Below, one piece after another: positions 9,410 through 20,902 of a DNA stretch of 64,000 nucleotides. This stretch comes from Nocardia cyriacigeorgica (GTDB taxonomy: Bacteria > Actinomycetota > Actinomycetes > Mycobacteriales > Mycobacteriaceae): NCBI RefSeq assembly GCF_005863245.1, contig NZ_VBUT01000004.1:248001-312000 (forward strand), written 5' to 3'. The notes beneath the pieces are model-generated. The model was not told the origin of the DNA. It did no database searches and saw only the letters and a program-made list of their open reading frames with translations. The position numbers were made by a program, and so were the translations under genes. Every line of letters starts with the position of its first letter. Within the stretch, counting starts at the first letter, position 1.

Positions 9410-9440
9410 GGCCGTGGTCGCCGGCGGGGTGGCCACGGCC
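9410..9440. terminator. Hairpin between convergent yhhQ and tgt
   Basis: There is a perfect 8-bp stem (9410-9417 with 9433-9440) and a 15-base loop, just after the yhhQ stop codon. It has no T-run. Confidence 0.45.
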
Positions 9441-9488
9441 GGATTCCGCCGCCTCTGCTGCGGACCTGACGGCAATGGCCGGGAACAA

Positions 9489-12717
<3,229 letters not shown>

Positions 12718-12721
<4 letters not shown>

Positions 12722-14451
12722 CGGGCCTCCTCCACGCTCAGCTGCGATTCGACGATTTCCTGGTACTCCGGGCAGTCGCGCAGCAATTGCTCATGGGTGC
12801 CGATACCGGCCATGGCGCCGTCTTCGAGGACCACGATCTGGTCGGCGTCACGAATGGTGGCGATGCGCTGGGCCACGATGATCACCGAGGCGTCGCGGGT
12901 TTCCGGGCGCAGCGCCTCACGCAGCCTGGCGTCGGTGGCGACGTCGAGAGCGGAGAAGGAATCGTCGAACAGGTAGATGCGCGGCTTGCGGACCAGGGCC
13001 CGGGCGATGGCCAAGCGCTGGCGTTGCCCACCGGAGACGGTGGTGCCGCCCTGGGCGACCGGGGTTTCCAGGCCCTGGGGCATCTCCCGGACGAAGTCGG
13101 CGGCCTGCGCGATCTCCAGGCAGCGCCACAGTTCGTCATCGGAGGCATCGGGGTTGCCGTAGCGCAGATTGCTGGCGATGGTGCCGGAGAACAGGTACGC
13201 CTTCTGCGGTACCAGACCGATCTGGCCGCGCAGTTGTTCCAGGTCGAGATGACGCACATCGGTGCCGCCGACGTACACCGCGCCATCGGTGACGTCGATC
13301 AGGCGCGGGATCAGGTTGATCAGCGTGGTCTTGCCCGCACCGGTGGAGCCGACGATCGCGGTGGTCTGCCCTGGACCGACCTTGAACCGGATCGCGTGCA
13401 GCACCGGTTTCTCGGCGCCGGGATAGCTGAATTCGGCGAACTGGACGTCGACCTCGGCCGGATCGCCGCGGAACGGTTGCGGGTTCGCCGGCGGGTGCAC
13501 CGAGGAGCGGGTCTGCAACACCTCGCCGATGCGGTCGGCGGAGACGGCGGCGCGGGGGGCCATCATGGCCAGGAACGAGGCCATCATCACCGCCATCAGG
13601 ATCTGCATGATGTAGGCCAGCAGCGCGGTGAGCGAGCCGATCTGCATCTCACCCGAATCGACCAGGTGCCCGCCGAACCAGATGACGGCGACGGCGGTGA
13701 GGTTGCTGATCAGCATGACCGTCGGGAACATCAGCGCCATCAACCGGCCCACCCGCAGCGAAGTGTCGGTGAGTTCGGTGTTGGCCACCCCGAAACGCCA
13801 GGTCTCCTGCCGTTCCCGGACGAAGGCGCGCACCACCCGGATACCGGTGATCTGCTCGCGCAGCACCCGGTTCACCCCGTCGATCCTGGCCTGCATCTCC
13901 CGGAAGCCGGGCACCATCCTGGCGATGATCAGCGCCATGCTCAGTCCGAGCGCGGGCACCGCGATCAGCAGCACCCAGGACAGTTTCAGGTCTTCGCGCA
14001 GCGCCATGATGATGCCGCCGATGCACATGATCGGGGCCATGACCAGGATGGTCGCGGCCATCACGATCAGCAGCTGCACCTGCTGGACGTCGTTGGTGTT
14101 GCGGGTGATCAGCGACGGCGCGCCGAAGCTGCCCACCTCGCGCGCGGAGAAGGTGCCGACCCGGTGCAGCAGGGCGCCGCGCAGGTCGCGCCCGCCGCCC
14201 ATCGCGGCCTGTGCGGCGAGGTAGACCGAAGAGGCCGAGGCCACGATCTGCACGCCGGTGACCACGAGCATCCACAGTCCGGTGCGCCAGATGAAGCCGA
14301 TATCGCCCTTGGTGACGCCCTCGTCGATGATGTCGGCGTTCAGGCTCGGCAGGTAGAGCATCGCGATGACCGAGATCAGCTGCAACGCGACCACTCCGGC
14401 GAGCTGGGCTCGATAGGGAGCCAGATAGGTGCGAAGCAGTGAGATCAACAT
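12718..14451 (-). CDS. ABC exporter half-transporter (TMD-NBD), degenerate-site partner
   Basis: A 577-residue exporter subunit beginning directly with the transmembrane domain ([22 protein letters not shown]). Walker A is [10 protein letters not shown] and the signature is a canonical [13 protein letters not shown]. Walker B reads [12 protein letters not shown], so Asp replaces the catalytic Glu. That substitution marks the low-activity ATP site of asymmetric exporters such as TM287/288 and BmrCD. It is the first gene of the coupled pair and lies 93 bases downstream of the Rrf2-type regulator on the same strand. Confidence 0.93.
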
Positions 14452-14544
14452 GATGAATGGAGGCTACCGGCATTTCCGCGGCCGTGACGAGGACATTTGC
14501 GCCGGACTGGTCGAGTGTCCGAACTGTCCGGAAATGCCGCGGGA

Positions 14545-15042
14545 TCAGGCGCGGCCGAGCAGTTCCTGGTCGTCGCGTGGCTCGCGGCGGGCCCACGCGC
14601 CGGGGTCGCCGGTGAGCGCGTCGATGAATCCGGGCAGCCGGTTGTCGGCGATATCGGCGATCGAGACGTCCTCGAGCACGGCGCGGATATTGACCCGCAA
14701 CGCGATCCACACCCGCTGCAATGGTTCGGCCGCGCCCGGATAGCGCACGTCCTCGGGCCGCTCACCGCGCACCGAGGCCAGTGGGCCCTCGATGCCGCGG
14801 ATGACGTCGGCGATGGAGATCGCGGCGGCCGGGCGGGCCAGCCGGTAGCCGCCGTCCGGGCCGCGCCTGCTGGTCACCAGGCCGGCCCGGCGCAGCTCGG
14901 CCAGCACGCCTTCGAGCACTTTCGGGGCGATGCGCTGCGCCGAGGCGATGGTCTCGGCCTTCACCGCCGCGCCGGTCCCCGCCGCGTCGGCGATCTCGAG
15001 CAACGTTCGCACCGCGTGGTCGACCTTCGCGGTGATGTGCAC
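14545..15042 (-). CDS. Rrf2 family transcriptional regulator without cysteines
   Basis: This 165-residue protein has the Rrf2 winged helix (AVRTLLEIADAAG, APKVLEGVLAELRRAGLVTSRRGPDGGYRLARP, ISIADVIRGIEG). It contains no cysteine at all, so it cannot hold the Fe-S cluster of IscR, NsrR or RsrR. It should sense something else, as cysteine-independent members such as CymR do through a protein partner. It sits between the TetR gene (37 bases upstream) and the ABC exporter pair, all on the same strand, and is a candidate regulator of that pair. Confidence 0.9.
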   Translation of the reverse strand: MHITAKVDHAVRTLLEIADAAGTGAAVKAETIASAQRIAPKVLEGVLAELRRAGLVTSRRGPDGGYRLARPAAAISIADVIRGIEGPLASVRGERPEDVRYPGAAEPLQRVWIALRVNIRAVLEDVSIADIADNRLPGFIDALTGDPGAWARREPRDDQELLGRA

Positions 15043-15079
15043 TCCTGCTCCTGACGTATCCGAGGTGACGCGGACGAAT

Positions 15080-15673
15080 CTACGCGGTCCGGTGCGCGGT
15101 CAGGACGCAGGTGGCGGCATCGAGGAGGGTCTTTTCCACCAGCTCGTCCGGCGCGTCCGGCACCACTTCGGTGGACAGCAGCGCCACGCCGAGAATTTCC
15201 AGTGCGGCACTGGCCCGCAGCAGGGCTTCGTCGGTGGGGTCGGGCCCGGCCAGCCAGCGCCGAAGCTGCCTGGTGCTCTCGGCGACGTCGGGGTAGCGGT
15301 CGGCCATCGCGTTGACGATCGCGACGGTGTCGCGCATGCACATGGCGCCGGCGTCGCGGTGTCGGACCATGCCGCGGACATAGGTCCGCAGCACGGCCCG
15401 GATGCCTTCGGGGTTGTAGGGGACGGCGTCGATGTCCTCGACCACCGAACGCATGTGGTCGATCACCGGATCGATGATCGCCAGCAGCAGATCGAGCTTG
15501 GAAGCGTAGTGATAGTAGAGCGACGCCTTTGTGATTCCCACCGCATCCGCGACCTCGCGCAGGCTCGTCTGTTCGAAACCCTTGCTGGTGAACAGCTCGA
15601 CGGCGGCGTCTCGGATGGCCTGTTTAGTGCCTCCACCTGCGACAACAGCTTCCGTCGACTCACGGATGGTCAT
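15080..15673 (-). CDS. TetR/AcrR family transcriptional regulator
   Basis: The N-terminal HTH is clear: TKQAIRDAAVELFTSKGFEQTSLREVADAVGITKASLYYHYASKLDLL (about residues 16-63). An all-helical ligand-binding domain of normal size follows (197 residues in total). It is divergent from the MMPL exporter gene, with a strong palindromic operator between them. By analogy with other TetR-MMPL pairs it probably represses the exporter and itself until a ligand binds. The downstream Rrf2 and ABC genes could be co-transcribed with it. Confidence 0.93.
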   Translation of the reverse strand: MTIRESTEAVVAGGGTKQAIRDAAVELFTSKGFEQTSLREVADAVGITKASLYYHYASKLDLLLAIIDPVIDHMRSVVEDIDAVPYNPEGIRAVLRTYVRGMVRHRDAGAMCMRDTVAIVNAMADRYPDVAESTRQLRRWLAGPDPTDEALLRASAALEILGVALLSTEVVPDAPDELVEKTLLDAATCVLTAHRTA

Positions 15674-15750
15674 GGGATGATCCTCTCATCACTGTTCTGC
15701 CCGGCTCCGGGTGCCCGAGATATTGAGGTTGTGCCTCCGGTTAGTTCCTA

Positions 15751-15776
15751 CGGTAGTCTACCTACCGCACGGTAGG
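15751..15776. promoter_or_regulatory. Probable TetR operator between the regulator and the MMPL gene
   Basis: CCTACCG (15761-15767) and CGGTAGG (15770-15776) form a perfect 7-bp inverted repeat with a 2-base centre. A second overlapping palindrome, GGTAG-T-CTACC, lies at 15752-15762. Stacked half-sites of this kind are typical for TetR dimers binding in pairs. Confidence 0.7.
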
Positions 15777-15892
15777 CAGAGCGCGTCAATTGGAGGCGGG
15801 GACGGCAAGCACCCGCGGCAGAGGTGCTGTCTACACGCTCCAGCAATTGAATCGATCCCAAGCAAGCCCAGCGATAGCTAGGAGAGACCCCC

Positions 15893-18295
15893 GTGTCCGT
15901 TTATCTATACCGATGGGGAAAGTTCGCTTTCCGCCGGAAATGGATAGTGCTGCCCATCTGGCTGCTCCTGTTGGTGCTGCTCGGTGGCGCCGCGGCAAGC
16001 CTGGCCAAGCCGTTCCAGGACAAGTTCGACATGCCCGGCCTGCCGTCCGAGCGCGCCGCCGAGATCCTCGAAGAGCACATGCCGCAATACGCGGAAGGCT
16101 TCAGCATCGACGCGATCACCGCGACCTACGTGATCGCCGCCAAGGACGGCAAGCTCTCCGATCCGAACAACATGGCCGCCCTCGACGCGATGGTGCAGAC
16201 GCTCAACGCGCCGAAGCTGGGTGACCAGGAGATCGTCGATCACAGCCAGCCGATCGTGAACCCGGTCACGGCCACGCAGATGATGCCGGCCAGCCCGGAG
16301 GCCGCCAAGGAGCTGGCCGATGCCATGGCCGCCCTGGAACCCGGCCAGACCCCGCCGATCCCCTCGCCCAACTGCCTCGACAATCCCGAGGCGCCCGATT
16401 TCCAGGGCATGTGCTCGGGTGCGCCGCTGAACGTGCTGAACGAACAGAAGCCGGGCACCGTCGCGGTGATCACCGTGCCGTTCACGATGGCGGAATTCTC
16501 CGACGTCAAGCCCGAACACCGCGAGGCCGCCGAGGCCGTGGCCGAGCAGGCCGAAAAGGCCGGCCTGACCGTCGCGATGACCGGCGTGCTGGCCCAGGAA
16601 CAGCCCGAGCAGGGCACCGCCGAGATGATCGGCATCGGCGTCGCGCTGATCGTCATGATCATCGCCTTCGGTGCGCTGATCGCGGCCTTCGTGCCGATCA
16701 TCACCGGCATCGTCGGCGTCGGCGCGGCCGGCCTGGTGATCGTGATGGGCACCTCGCTCACCGCGGTCCCGACCTTCACCCCGATCCTGGCGTCCATGAT
16801 CGGCCTGGCGTTGTCGATCGACTACGCGCTGTTCATCGTCTCCCGGTACAAGCACGAACTCGTCGTGCAGGATTCGCCGGAAGAGGCCGCCGGTGTCGCG
16901 GTCGGCACCGCGGGTTCGGCGGTCGTGTTCGCGGGCCTGACCGTGCTCATCGCACTGCTCGGCCTGAGCATCGTCGGCGTCAGCTTCCTGACCGCCATGG
17001 GTATCGGTGGCGCGATCGCCGCCGCGTTCGCCGTCGTCACCGCGATCACCCTGCTGCCGGCGCTGATGGGCGCCTTCGGCCGGTTCCTGTTCAAGCCGAA
17101 GGTTCCGTTCGTCGCCAAGCACGATCCCGAGGACGACACCTCGGTCACCAACGGCATGCGCTTCGCCAAGCTCGTCGCGAAGGCACCGGCCATCACGCTG
17201 GCCCTGTGCGTGGTGGTGCTCGGTGCGCTCGCCGCACCGGCGCTGAACCTGAACCTCGGCCTGCCCGGCGGCGACAGCGCGCCCAAGGACTCGTCGATGC
17301 GCAAGGCCTACGAGTTGCAGACCGAAGGCTTCGGCGAGGGCAAGAACGGCATGCTCGTGGTGGCCGTCGACCTGACCGACGTGCCGCAGGACCAGCGCGA
17401 CCCCGCGCTGACCGAGCTGCGTGACCGGCTCGCCGGTTACGAGGACATGGACTACCTGACCACCGCTCAGCCGAGCGAGGACGGGCAGGCGGCGCTGTTC
17501 ATGGCGGTGCCGAAGTCCGGGCCGAACAGTGAGGCCACTCAGGATCTGGTCGCCCAGGTCCGCGATGCCGAGGGTGAATTCACCTCGAAGTACGGCATGG
17601 AATACGGCATCACCGGCGAAACCGCCATCTACGCCGACGTCAACCACGTGCTGCTCGCCAGCATCGTGCCCTACCTGGCGATCGTGGCCGGCGCGGCGTT
17701 CCTGCTGCTGGTGCTGGTGTTCCGGTCGATCCTGGTGCCGCTGACCGCGGCCCTCGGCTTCCTGTTGTCGATGGCGGCGACCTTCGGTGTCACCGTGCTG
17801 TTCTTCCAGGAGGGCGCGCTCGGGCTCATCGAGGACACCCACCCGATCATCAGCTTCCTGCCCATCATGTTGATCGGCATCGTGTTCGGTCTCGCGATGG
17901 ACTACCAGGTGTTCCTGGTGACCCGCATGCGCGAGGAATTCGTGCGCGGCAAGTCGCCCAAGGACGCGATGATCGACGGCTACCACCACGGTGCCCGCGT
18001 GGTCACCTCGGCCGCGGTCATCATGATCTCGGTGTTCGCCGGGTTCATGCTGTCGCCGGACATCACCTCGAAGTCCATGGGCTTCGCGATGGCAGCAGGC
18101 GTGTTCTTCGACGCCTTCCTGGTCCGGATGATCCTGATCCCGTCGCTGCTCGTACTGATGGGCAAGTGGGCCTGGTGGCTGCCCGCCTGGCTGGACCGCA
18201 TCCTGCCCGACATCGACGTGGAAGGCACCAAGCTGCGCGAACTCCAGCAGCGCGATGCCGACGCGGCGAAGAAGCCGGTGGAAGCCGGAGTCTGA
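15893..18295 (+). CDS. MMPL family (RND-type) membrane exporter
   Basis: An 800-residue protein with two repeated halves, each with one N-terminal helix, a large outer domain and a cluster of five helices. The MMPL signatures are IDYALFIVSRYKHEL in the first half and MDYQVFLVTRMREEF in the second; their Asp-Tyr pairs belong to the proton relay. GTG 15893 is preceded by TAGGAGAG, a good ribosome site. Mycobacterial MmpL proteins export lipids and siderophores to the cell envelope; shorter members such as this are often drug or lipid exporters. The divergent TetR regulator probably controls it, and a hairpin follows the stop. Confidence 0.94.
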   Translation: MSVYLYRWGKFAFRRKWIVLPIWLLLLVLLGGAAASLAKPFQDKFDMPGLPSERAAEILEEHMPQYAEGFSIDAITATYVIAAKDGKLSDPNNMAALDAMVQTLNAPKLGDQEIVDHSQPIVNPVTATQMMPASPEAAKELADAMAALEPGQTPPIPSPNCLDNPEAPDFQGMCSGAPLNVLNEQKPGTVAVITVPFTMAEFSDVKPEHREAAEAVAEQAEKAGLTVAMTGVLAQEQPEQGTAEMIGIGVALIVMIIAFGALIAAFVPIITGIVGVGAAGLVIVMGTSLTAVPTFTPILASMIGLALSIDYALFIVSRYKHELVVQDSPEEAAGVAVGTAGSAVVFAGLTVLIALLGLSIVGVSFLTAMGIGGAIAAAFAVVTAITLLPALMGAFGRFLFKPKVPFVAKHDPEDDTSVTNGMRFAKLVAKAPAITLALCVVVLGALAAPALNLNLGLPGGDSAPKDSSMRKAYELQTEGFGEGKNGMLVVAVDLTDVPQDQRDPALTELRDRLAGYEDMDYLTTAQPSEDGQAALFMAVPKSGPNSEATQDLVAQVRDAEGEFTSKYGMEYGITGETAIYADVNHVLLASIVPYLAIVAGAAFLLLVLVFRSILVPLTAALGFLLSMAATFGVTVLFFQEGALGLIEDTHPIISFLPIMLIGIVFGLAMDYQVFLVTRMREEFVRGKSPKDAMIDGYHHGARVVTSAAVIMISVFAGFMLSPDITSKSMGFAMAAGVFFDAFLVRMILIPSLLVLMGKWAWWLPAWLDRILPDIDVEGTKLRELQQRDADAAKKPVEAGV

Positions 18296-18320
18296 CCGGC
18301 CGCAGCGCAATCACTCGCGA

Positions 18321-18355
18321 CGAACCCCGTCCGGCACCCAGCCGGGCGGGGTTCG
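18321..18355 (+). terminator. Hairpin terminator after the MMPL gene
   Basis: Two 14-base arms (18321-18334 and 18342-18355) pair with one mismatch around a 7-base loop, 26 bases after the stop codon. The sequence CCCGTTTCGG follows. Confidence 0.75.
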
Positions 18356-18538
18356 CCCGTTTCGGCCGAGACGCCGACCCGGGCCGGCGAAATCTTCCGG
18401 GCTGTCCCGGGCGCGGGGTTACCGGACGAGAGTCAGGCCGGGAATGCGGACGAGGACGTCGAGTCGACCTGCCGTCCTCGAGTAGCCGGTCTGCTCTCGC
18501 CGCGGACCGAGAGGACGCGGCTGGGGTGGATTACCGGG

Positions 18539-18784
18539 CTATTGGCTGGGTTCGGGCAGTGTGCAGTGCTCGACCTTCGGGTTGAGCCCCGCGTAATTGA
18601 GCGGACCGGCGATCACGGTCAGCCCGATGGTGGCGAAATCGCGGCATTCGGCGGGGGCCGCGGTGAAGTAGTCGCGCTGGAAGGCCGCGACCAATCCGAT
18701 CACCAACCACACCATCACCAGCACACTCAACAGGCTCGCACCGAAGCCGCGAGACGATCTGGCGCGAATCGAGGGCTCGCGCAT
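18539..18784 (-). CDS. Small membrane protein, function unknown
   Basis: The ATG at 18784 has AAGGAA about 8 bases upstream and gives an 81-residue protein. It has a basic N-terminus, one clear membrane helix (LLSVLVMVWLVIGLVAAF) and a C-terminal segment FATIGLTVIAGPLNYAGLNPKVEHC. Small proteins with the same WLVIG...QRxYF...GPLNYxGxNPK layout are common in Nocardia and Mycobacterium, as far as I recall, without an assigned role. A longer frame starts at 18883 but lacks a good ribosome site. Confidence 0.7.
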   Translation of the reverse strand: MREPSIRARSSRGFGASLLSVLVMVWLVIGLVAAFQRDYFTAAPAECRDFATIGLTVIAGPLNYAGLNPKVEHCTLPEPSQ

Positions 18785-18980
18785 GGCAATCGTTCCTTCC
18801 CTCTCGGGTGTCCCTGTGGGGTACCCGGTGTGCGGCCCGGCTATCGGTGTGCCGGGCAACACAAAGCGTGCGACATTTCGCAAGGTCGATACCCATGACC
18901 GGCAACCATCGCGTCCACCCGTCTTAACGCATCGGACCTAGCTTCTTCCGCGGGGAACCCCAGAGATCGGAGTAGCACCC

Positions 18981-19166
18981 GTGGTTGTCACCACAGCGGC
19001 CGAGCCAATCGCACCGCATACCCGGCCGGCGAAAACGAGCCCGGCCGATCGACTGTTCGGCAGCGTGCCCGCGCCCCTGCTCGTCCTGGGCGCTATGTCC
19101 AGTATTCAGCTGGAGCAGGCAGCGGCCAATGCCTTCTTGGCATGGAATCGCCCCGAATTGGTCTAG
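18981..19166 (+). pseudogene. EamA/RhtA-type transporter, 5' remnant
   Basis: GTG 18981 has GGAG about 8 bases upstream and opens a frame with SVPAPLLVLGAMSSIQ, the first membrane helix of RhtA-like drug/metabolite transporters. After about base 19107 the sequence no longer resembles the family and the frame stops at 19166, after 61 codons rather than about 300. The matching 3' end of such a gene appears at about 19785-19916, beyond the Doc toxin-antitoxin genes. I infer that the module replaced the middle of the transporter gene. Confidence 0.65.
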
Positions 19167-19170
19167 GTGG

Positions 19171-19539
19171 TTACACCCACCGCTTCAGCTGGGTCGCTAT
19201 TTCCGCGACCTCCATCTTGCCTTCGGCAATCAGGTTCATGAACTCTTCCTGGCGCTCCGGGTCGACCTGCAGGCCGCTGCCCTGGTTCATGACCAGCATG
19301 ATGTCTGCCGCGATCCATGCCGTGCGCTTATTCCCATCGATGAGGGCATGATTGCGCGCGATCGAGTGGATCAGCGCCGCTGCTTTCTCGAGCAAGGTCG
19401 GATAGGCGTCCACGCCGAACACCGATGCCCTTGGGCGTTCCGCGGCCGACTGGAGCAGACCCCAGTCGCGAACACAGTGCGCCGTACCGTTGATCTTCTC
19501 CGCAATCAGAAGAAGCTCACTTATGTCGAGGTAGATCAC
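19171..19539 (-). CDS. doc: Doc-type (Fic fold) toxin
   Basis: This 122-residue protein has the Doc active-site loop HALIDGNKR (H64 to R72), preceded by the ARN typical of this group. Doc is a Fic-fold kinase that phosphorylates elongation factor EF-Tu and stops translation. MIYLDISELLLIAEKI at the start and the C-terminal helices match stand-alone Doc toxins in length and order. It overlaps the antitoxin gene by 4 bases (ATGA), the normal antitoxin-first arrangement. The module sits between two remnants of an EamA transporter gene. Confidence 0.92.
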   Translation of the reverse strand: MIYLDISELLLIAEKINGTAHCVRDWGLLQSAAERPRASVFGVDAYPTLLEKAAALIHSIARNHALIDGNKRTAWIAADIMLVMNQGSGLQVDPERQEEFMNLIAEGKMEVAEIATQLKRWV

Positions 19540-19730
19540 GCCAAACGCGCCATGAGCTCCGCGTGTTTCGCGAGCGATTCTCCGACCAGAGCGGAGAACA
19601 CCTCGCGCTGCCGGGTCAGATGCAAATGGATGGCTTCCTTGGCGATCTCCTGCTTACTGCGGCCTTCGGCCGCAGCCCGTTCGGTCAGCATCCGATCGTC
19701 TTCCTCATCCAGCCGCAGCGTCATAGCCAT
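19536..19730 (-). CDS. Ribbon-helix-helix antitoxin of the Doc module
   Basis: From ATG 19730 this 64-residue protein starts MAMTLRLDEEDDRML, an RHH beta strand followed by helices with RAAAEGRSKQEIAKEAIHLHLTRQ. The CopG/RHH fold binds DNA as a dimer through the first strand. The C-terminal part (VFSALVGESLAKHAELMARLA) would wrap around the toxin. A perfect inverted repeat lies directly upstream. A frame extending to 19757 runs through that operator and is unlikely to be the true start. Confidence 0.85.
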   Translation of the reverse strand: MAMTLRLDEEDDRMLTERAAAEGRSKQEIAKEAIHLHLTRQREVFSALVGESLAKHAELMARLA

Positions 19731-19737
19731 ACGGCAA

Positions 19738-19756
19738 TGATACCGCACTGGTATCA
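19738..19756 (-). promoter_or_regulatory. Toxin-antitoxin operator
   Basis: TGATACC (19738-19744) and GGTATCA (19750-19756) form a perfect inverted repeat with a 5-base spacer, 7 bases upstream of the antitoxin start. This fits autorepression by the RHH antitoxin. Confidence 0.75.
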
Positions 19757-19784
19757 CGCTGGGGCATGCAGTTCATCCATCGAC

Positions 19785-19916
19785 GGCCATTTCGCGGCGG
19801 CCGGGTTGGTGCTGCTCGGCGAATCGCCGGCGGTGGCGCAGTGGGCGGGGATCGCGCTGGTGATGGCGGCGACCGCGGGGGCGACGCGGATAGGGCGACG
19901 GGCATCGGCTGCCTGA
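19785..19916 (+). pseudogene. EamA/RhtA-type transporter, 3' remnant
   Basis: The frame reads AAGLVLLGESPAVAQWAGIALVMAATAGATRI and then stops at 19916. This is the last helix pair of EamA/RhtA transporters, where xLAGxLxLGExLxxxQWxGIxLVxAASxGA is typical. It has no start of its own. Together with the remnant at 18981-19166 it frames the Doc module. Confidence 0.65.
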
Positions 19917-19949
19917 CCACGGATTCCCGGTCCATGAATCGAGAAGGGT

Positions 19950-19991
19950 CCCCGCGCCTCCGTCCACGCTGATGCGGTCGGAGGCGCGGGG
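19950..19991 (-). terminator. Hairpin downstream of the SDR gene
   Basis: A perfect 13-bp GC-rich stem (19950-19962 with 19979-19991) lies just beyond the SDR stop codon at 20000. Confidence 0.65.
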
Positions 19992-19999
19992 TCGGCTCG

Positions 20000-20839
20000 C
20001 TACTGGTCGAATTCGGTGTCGCGGGCGAGCTTTTCCCACTGGTCCAGCTCGGCGCGGACGCCGTCGAGGTGGCCGGCGATGGCGTCGACGGCGTCGCTGC
20101 CGAGCGGCAGGCGCAGCGGGGTCTGCTCGGCGTTCAGCGCGGTGATGATCGCGGCGGCCGCCTTCGCGGGATCGCCGGCCTGATCGCCGTCGCTGCCCTG
20201 CACGAACTCCTTTGTGCTGCCCACGTTCTCGGCGTAGGCGGGGTGATCGGCGCTGAAGTAGGCGGCGTTCTTGCCGAACAGGTTGGTGCGGAACGAGCCC
20301 GGCTCCACGACGAGCACCTTGATCCCGAAGCCCTTCACCTCGTCGGCGAGGGCTTCCGAGAGGCCTTCGAGCGCGAATTTCGTTGCGCTGTAAGCCCCGA
20401 ACCCGGCGAACGACAGCTGGCCGCCCATGCTGCTCATGTTGACGATGGCGCCGCTGCCGCGTTCGCGCATGGACGGCAGCACCGCGCGGGTGAGTGCGGC
20501 GGGGCCGAAGAAGTGCAGGTCGAACAGGTCGCGCAGTTCGGCGTCGGTGGTCGCCTCCACGGCGCCGACCTGGGTGCGGCCGGCATTGTTGACCAGCACG
20601 TCGATGCGGCCGTGGCGGGCCAGAACGTCGGCCACCACCTCCTCGGCGCGGGCGACGTCGGTGACGTCGAGCCGAACCGGATCGACCTGGTCGGGGTGCG
20701 CGGCGACCAGCGCCTCCAGCGCTTCGGGACGCCGCACGGCGGCGACGACGGTATCGCCCGCCGCGATCGCCGCTTCGGTGAGTGCGCGGCCGAATCCGCT
20801 TGTCGCGCCGGTGATCAGCCAAACCTTGGGTTCGTTCAT
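20000..20839 (-). CDS. Short-chain dehydrogenase/reductase (classical SDR)
   Basis: This 279-residue enzyme has the full classical SDR set: TGATSGFG (residues 10-17) for NAD(P) binding, NNAG, the catalytic Ser in NMSSMGG, and YSATK with Tyr and Lys. The Arg pair after the first helix region (AAVRRPEAL) suggests NADPH. The C-terminal part, with PGSFRTNLFG and a loop before DPAKAAAAI, resembles the widespread oxidoreductase group whose substrates are mostly unknown. It is divergent from a LysR gene and shares a palindrome with it, so the LysR protein probably controls it. Confidence 0.93.
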   Translation of the reverse strand: MNEPKVWLITGATSGFGRALTEAAIAAGDTVVAAVRRPEALEALVAAHPDQVDPVRLDVTDVARAEEVVADVLARHGRIDVLVNNAGRTQVGAVEATTDAELRDLFDLHFFGPAALTRAVLPSMRERGSGAIVNMSSMGGQLSFAGFGAYSATKFALEGLSEALADEVKGFGIKVLVVEPGSFRTNLFGKNAAYFSADHPAYAENVGSTKEFVQGSDGDQAGDPAKAAAAIITALNAEQTPLRLPLGSDAVDAIAGHLDGVRAELDQWEKLARDTEFDQ

Positions 20840-20887
20840 GGGACTATCCTGGCCCGGCGCCGCGCCCCTCGTCCAAGACCCGTTGTG

Positions 20888-20902
20888 ATAACCATTGGTT
20901 AT
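20888..20902. promoter_or_regulatory. LysR-type binding palindrome overlapping the lysR start codon
   Basis: ATAACCA-T-TGGTTAT is a perfect 7-1-7 palindrome with the T-N11-A core of LysR-family boxes. Its last two bases are the first two bases of the LysR ATG at 20901. Confidence 0.75.

Noticed and set aside
9403..9488. Possible riboswitch (preQ1) near yhhQ
   Set aside because: The transporter gene has only 28 bases between its start and the divergent gene's start, so no leader riboswitch fits; the structure after its stop is a simple hairpin.
15905..18310. 801-codon antisense frame over the MMPL gene
   Set aside because: It mirrors the MMPL coding frame, is full of His/Asp/Gln/Arg as expected from the reverse complement of GC-rich codons, and has no domain.
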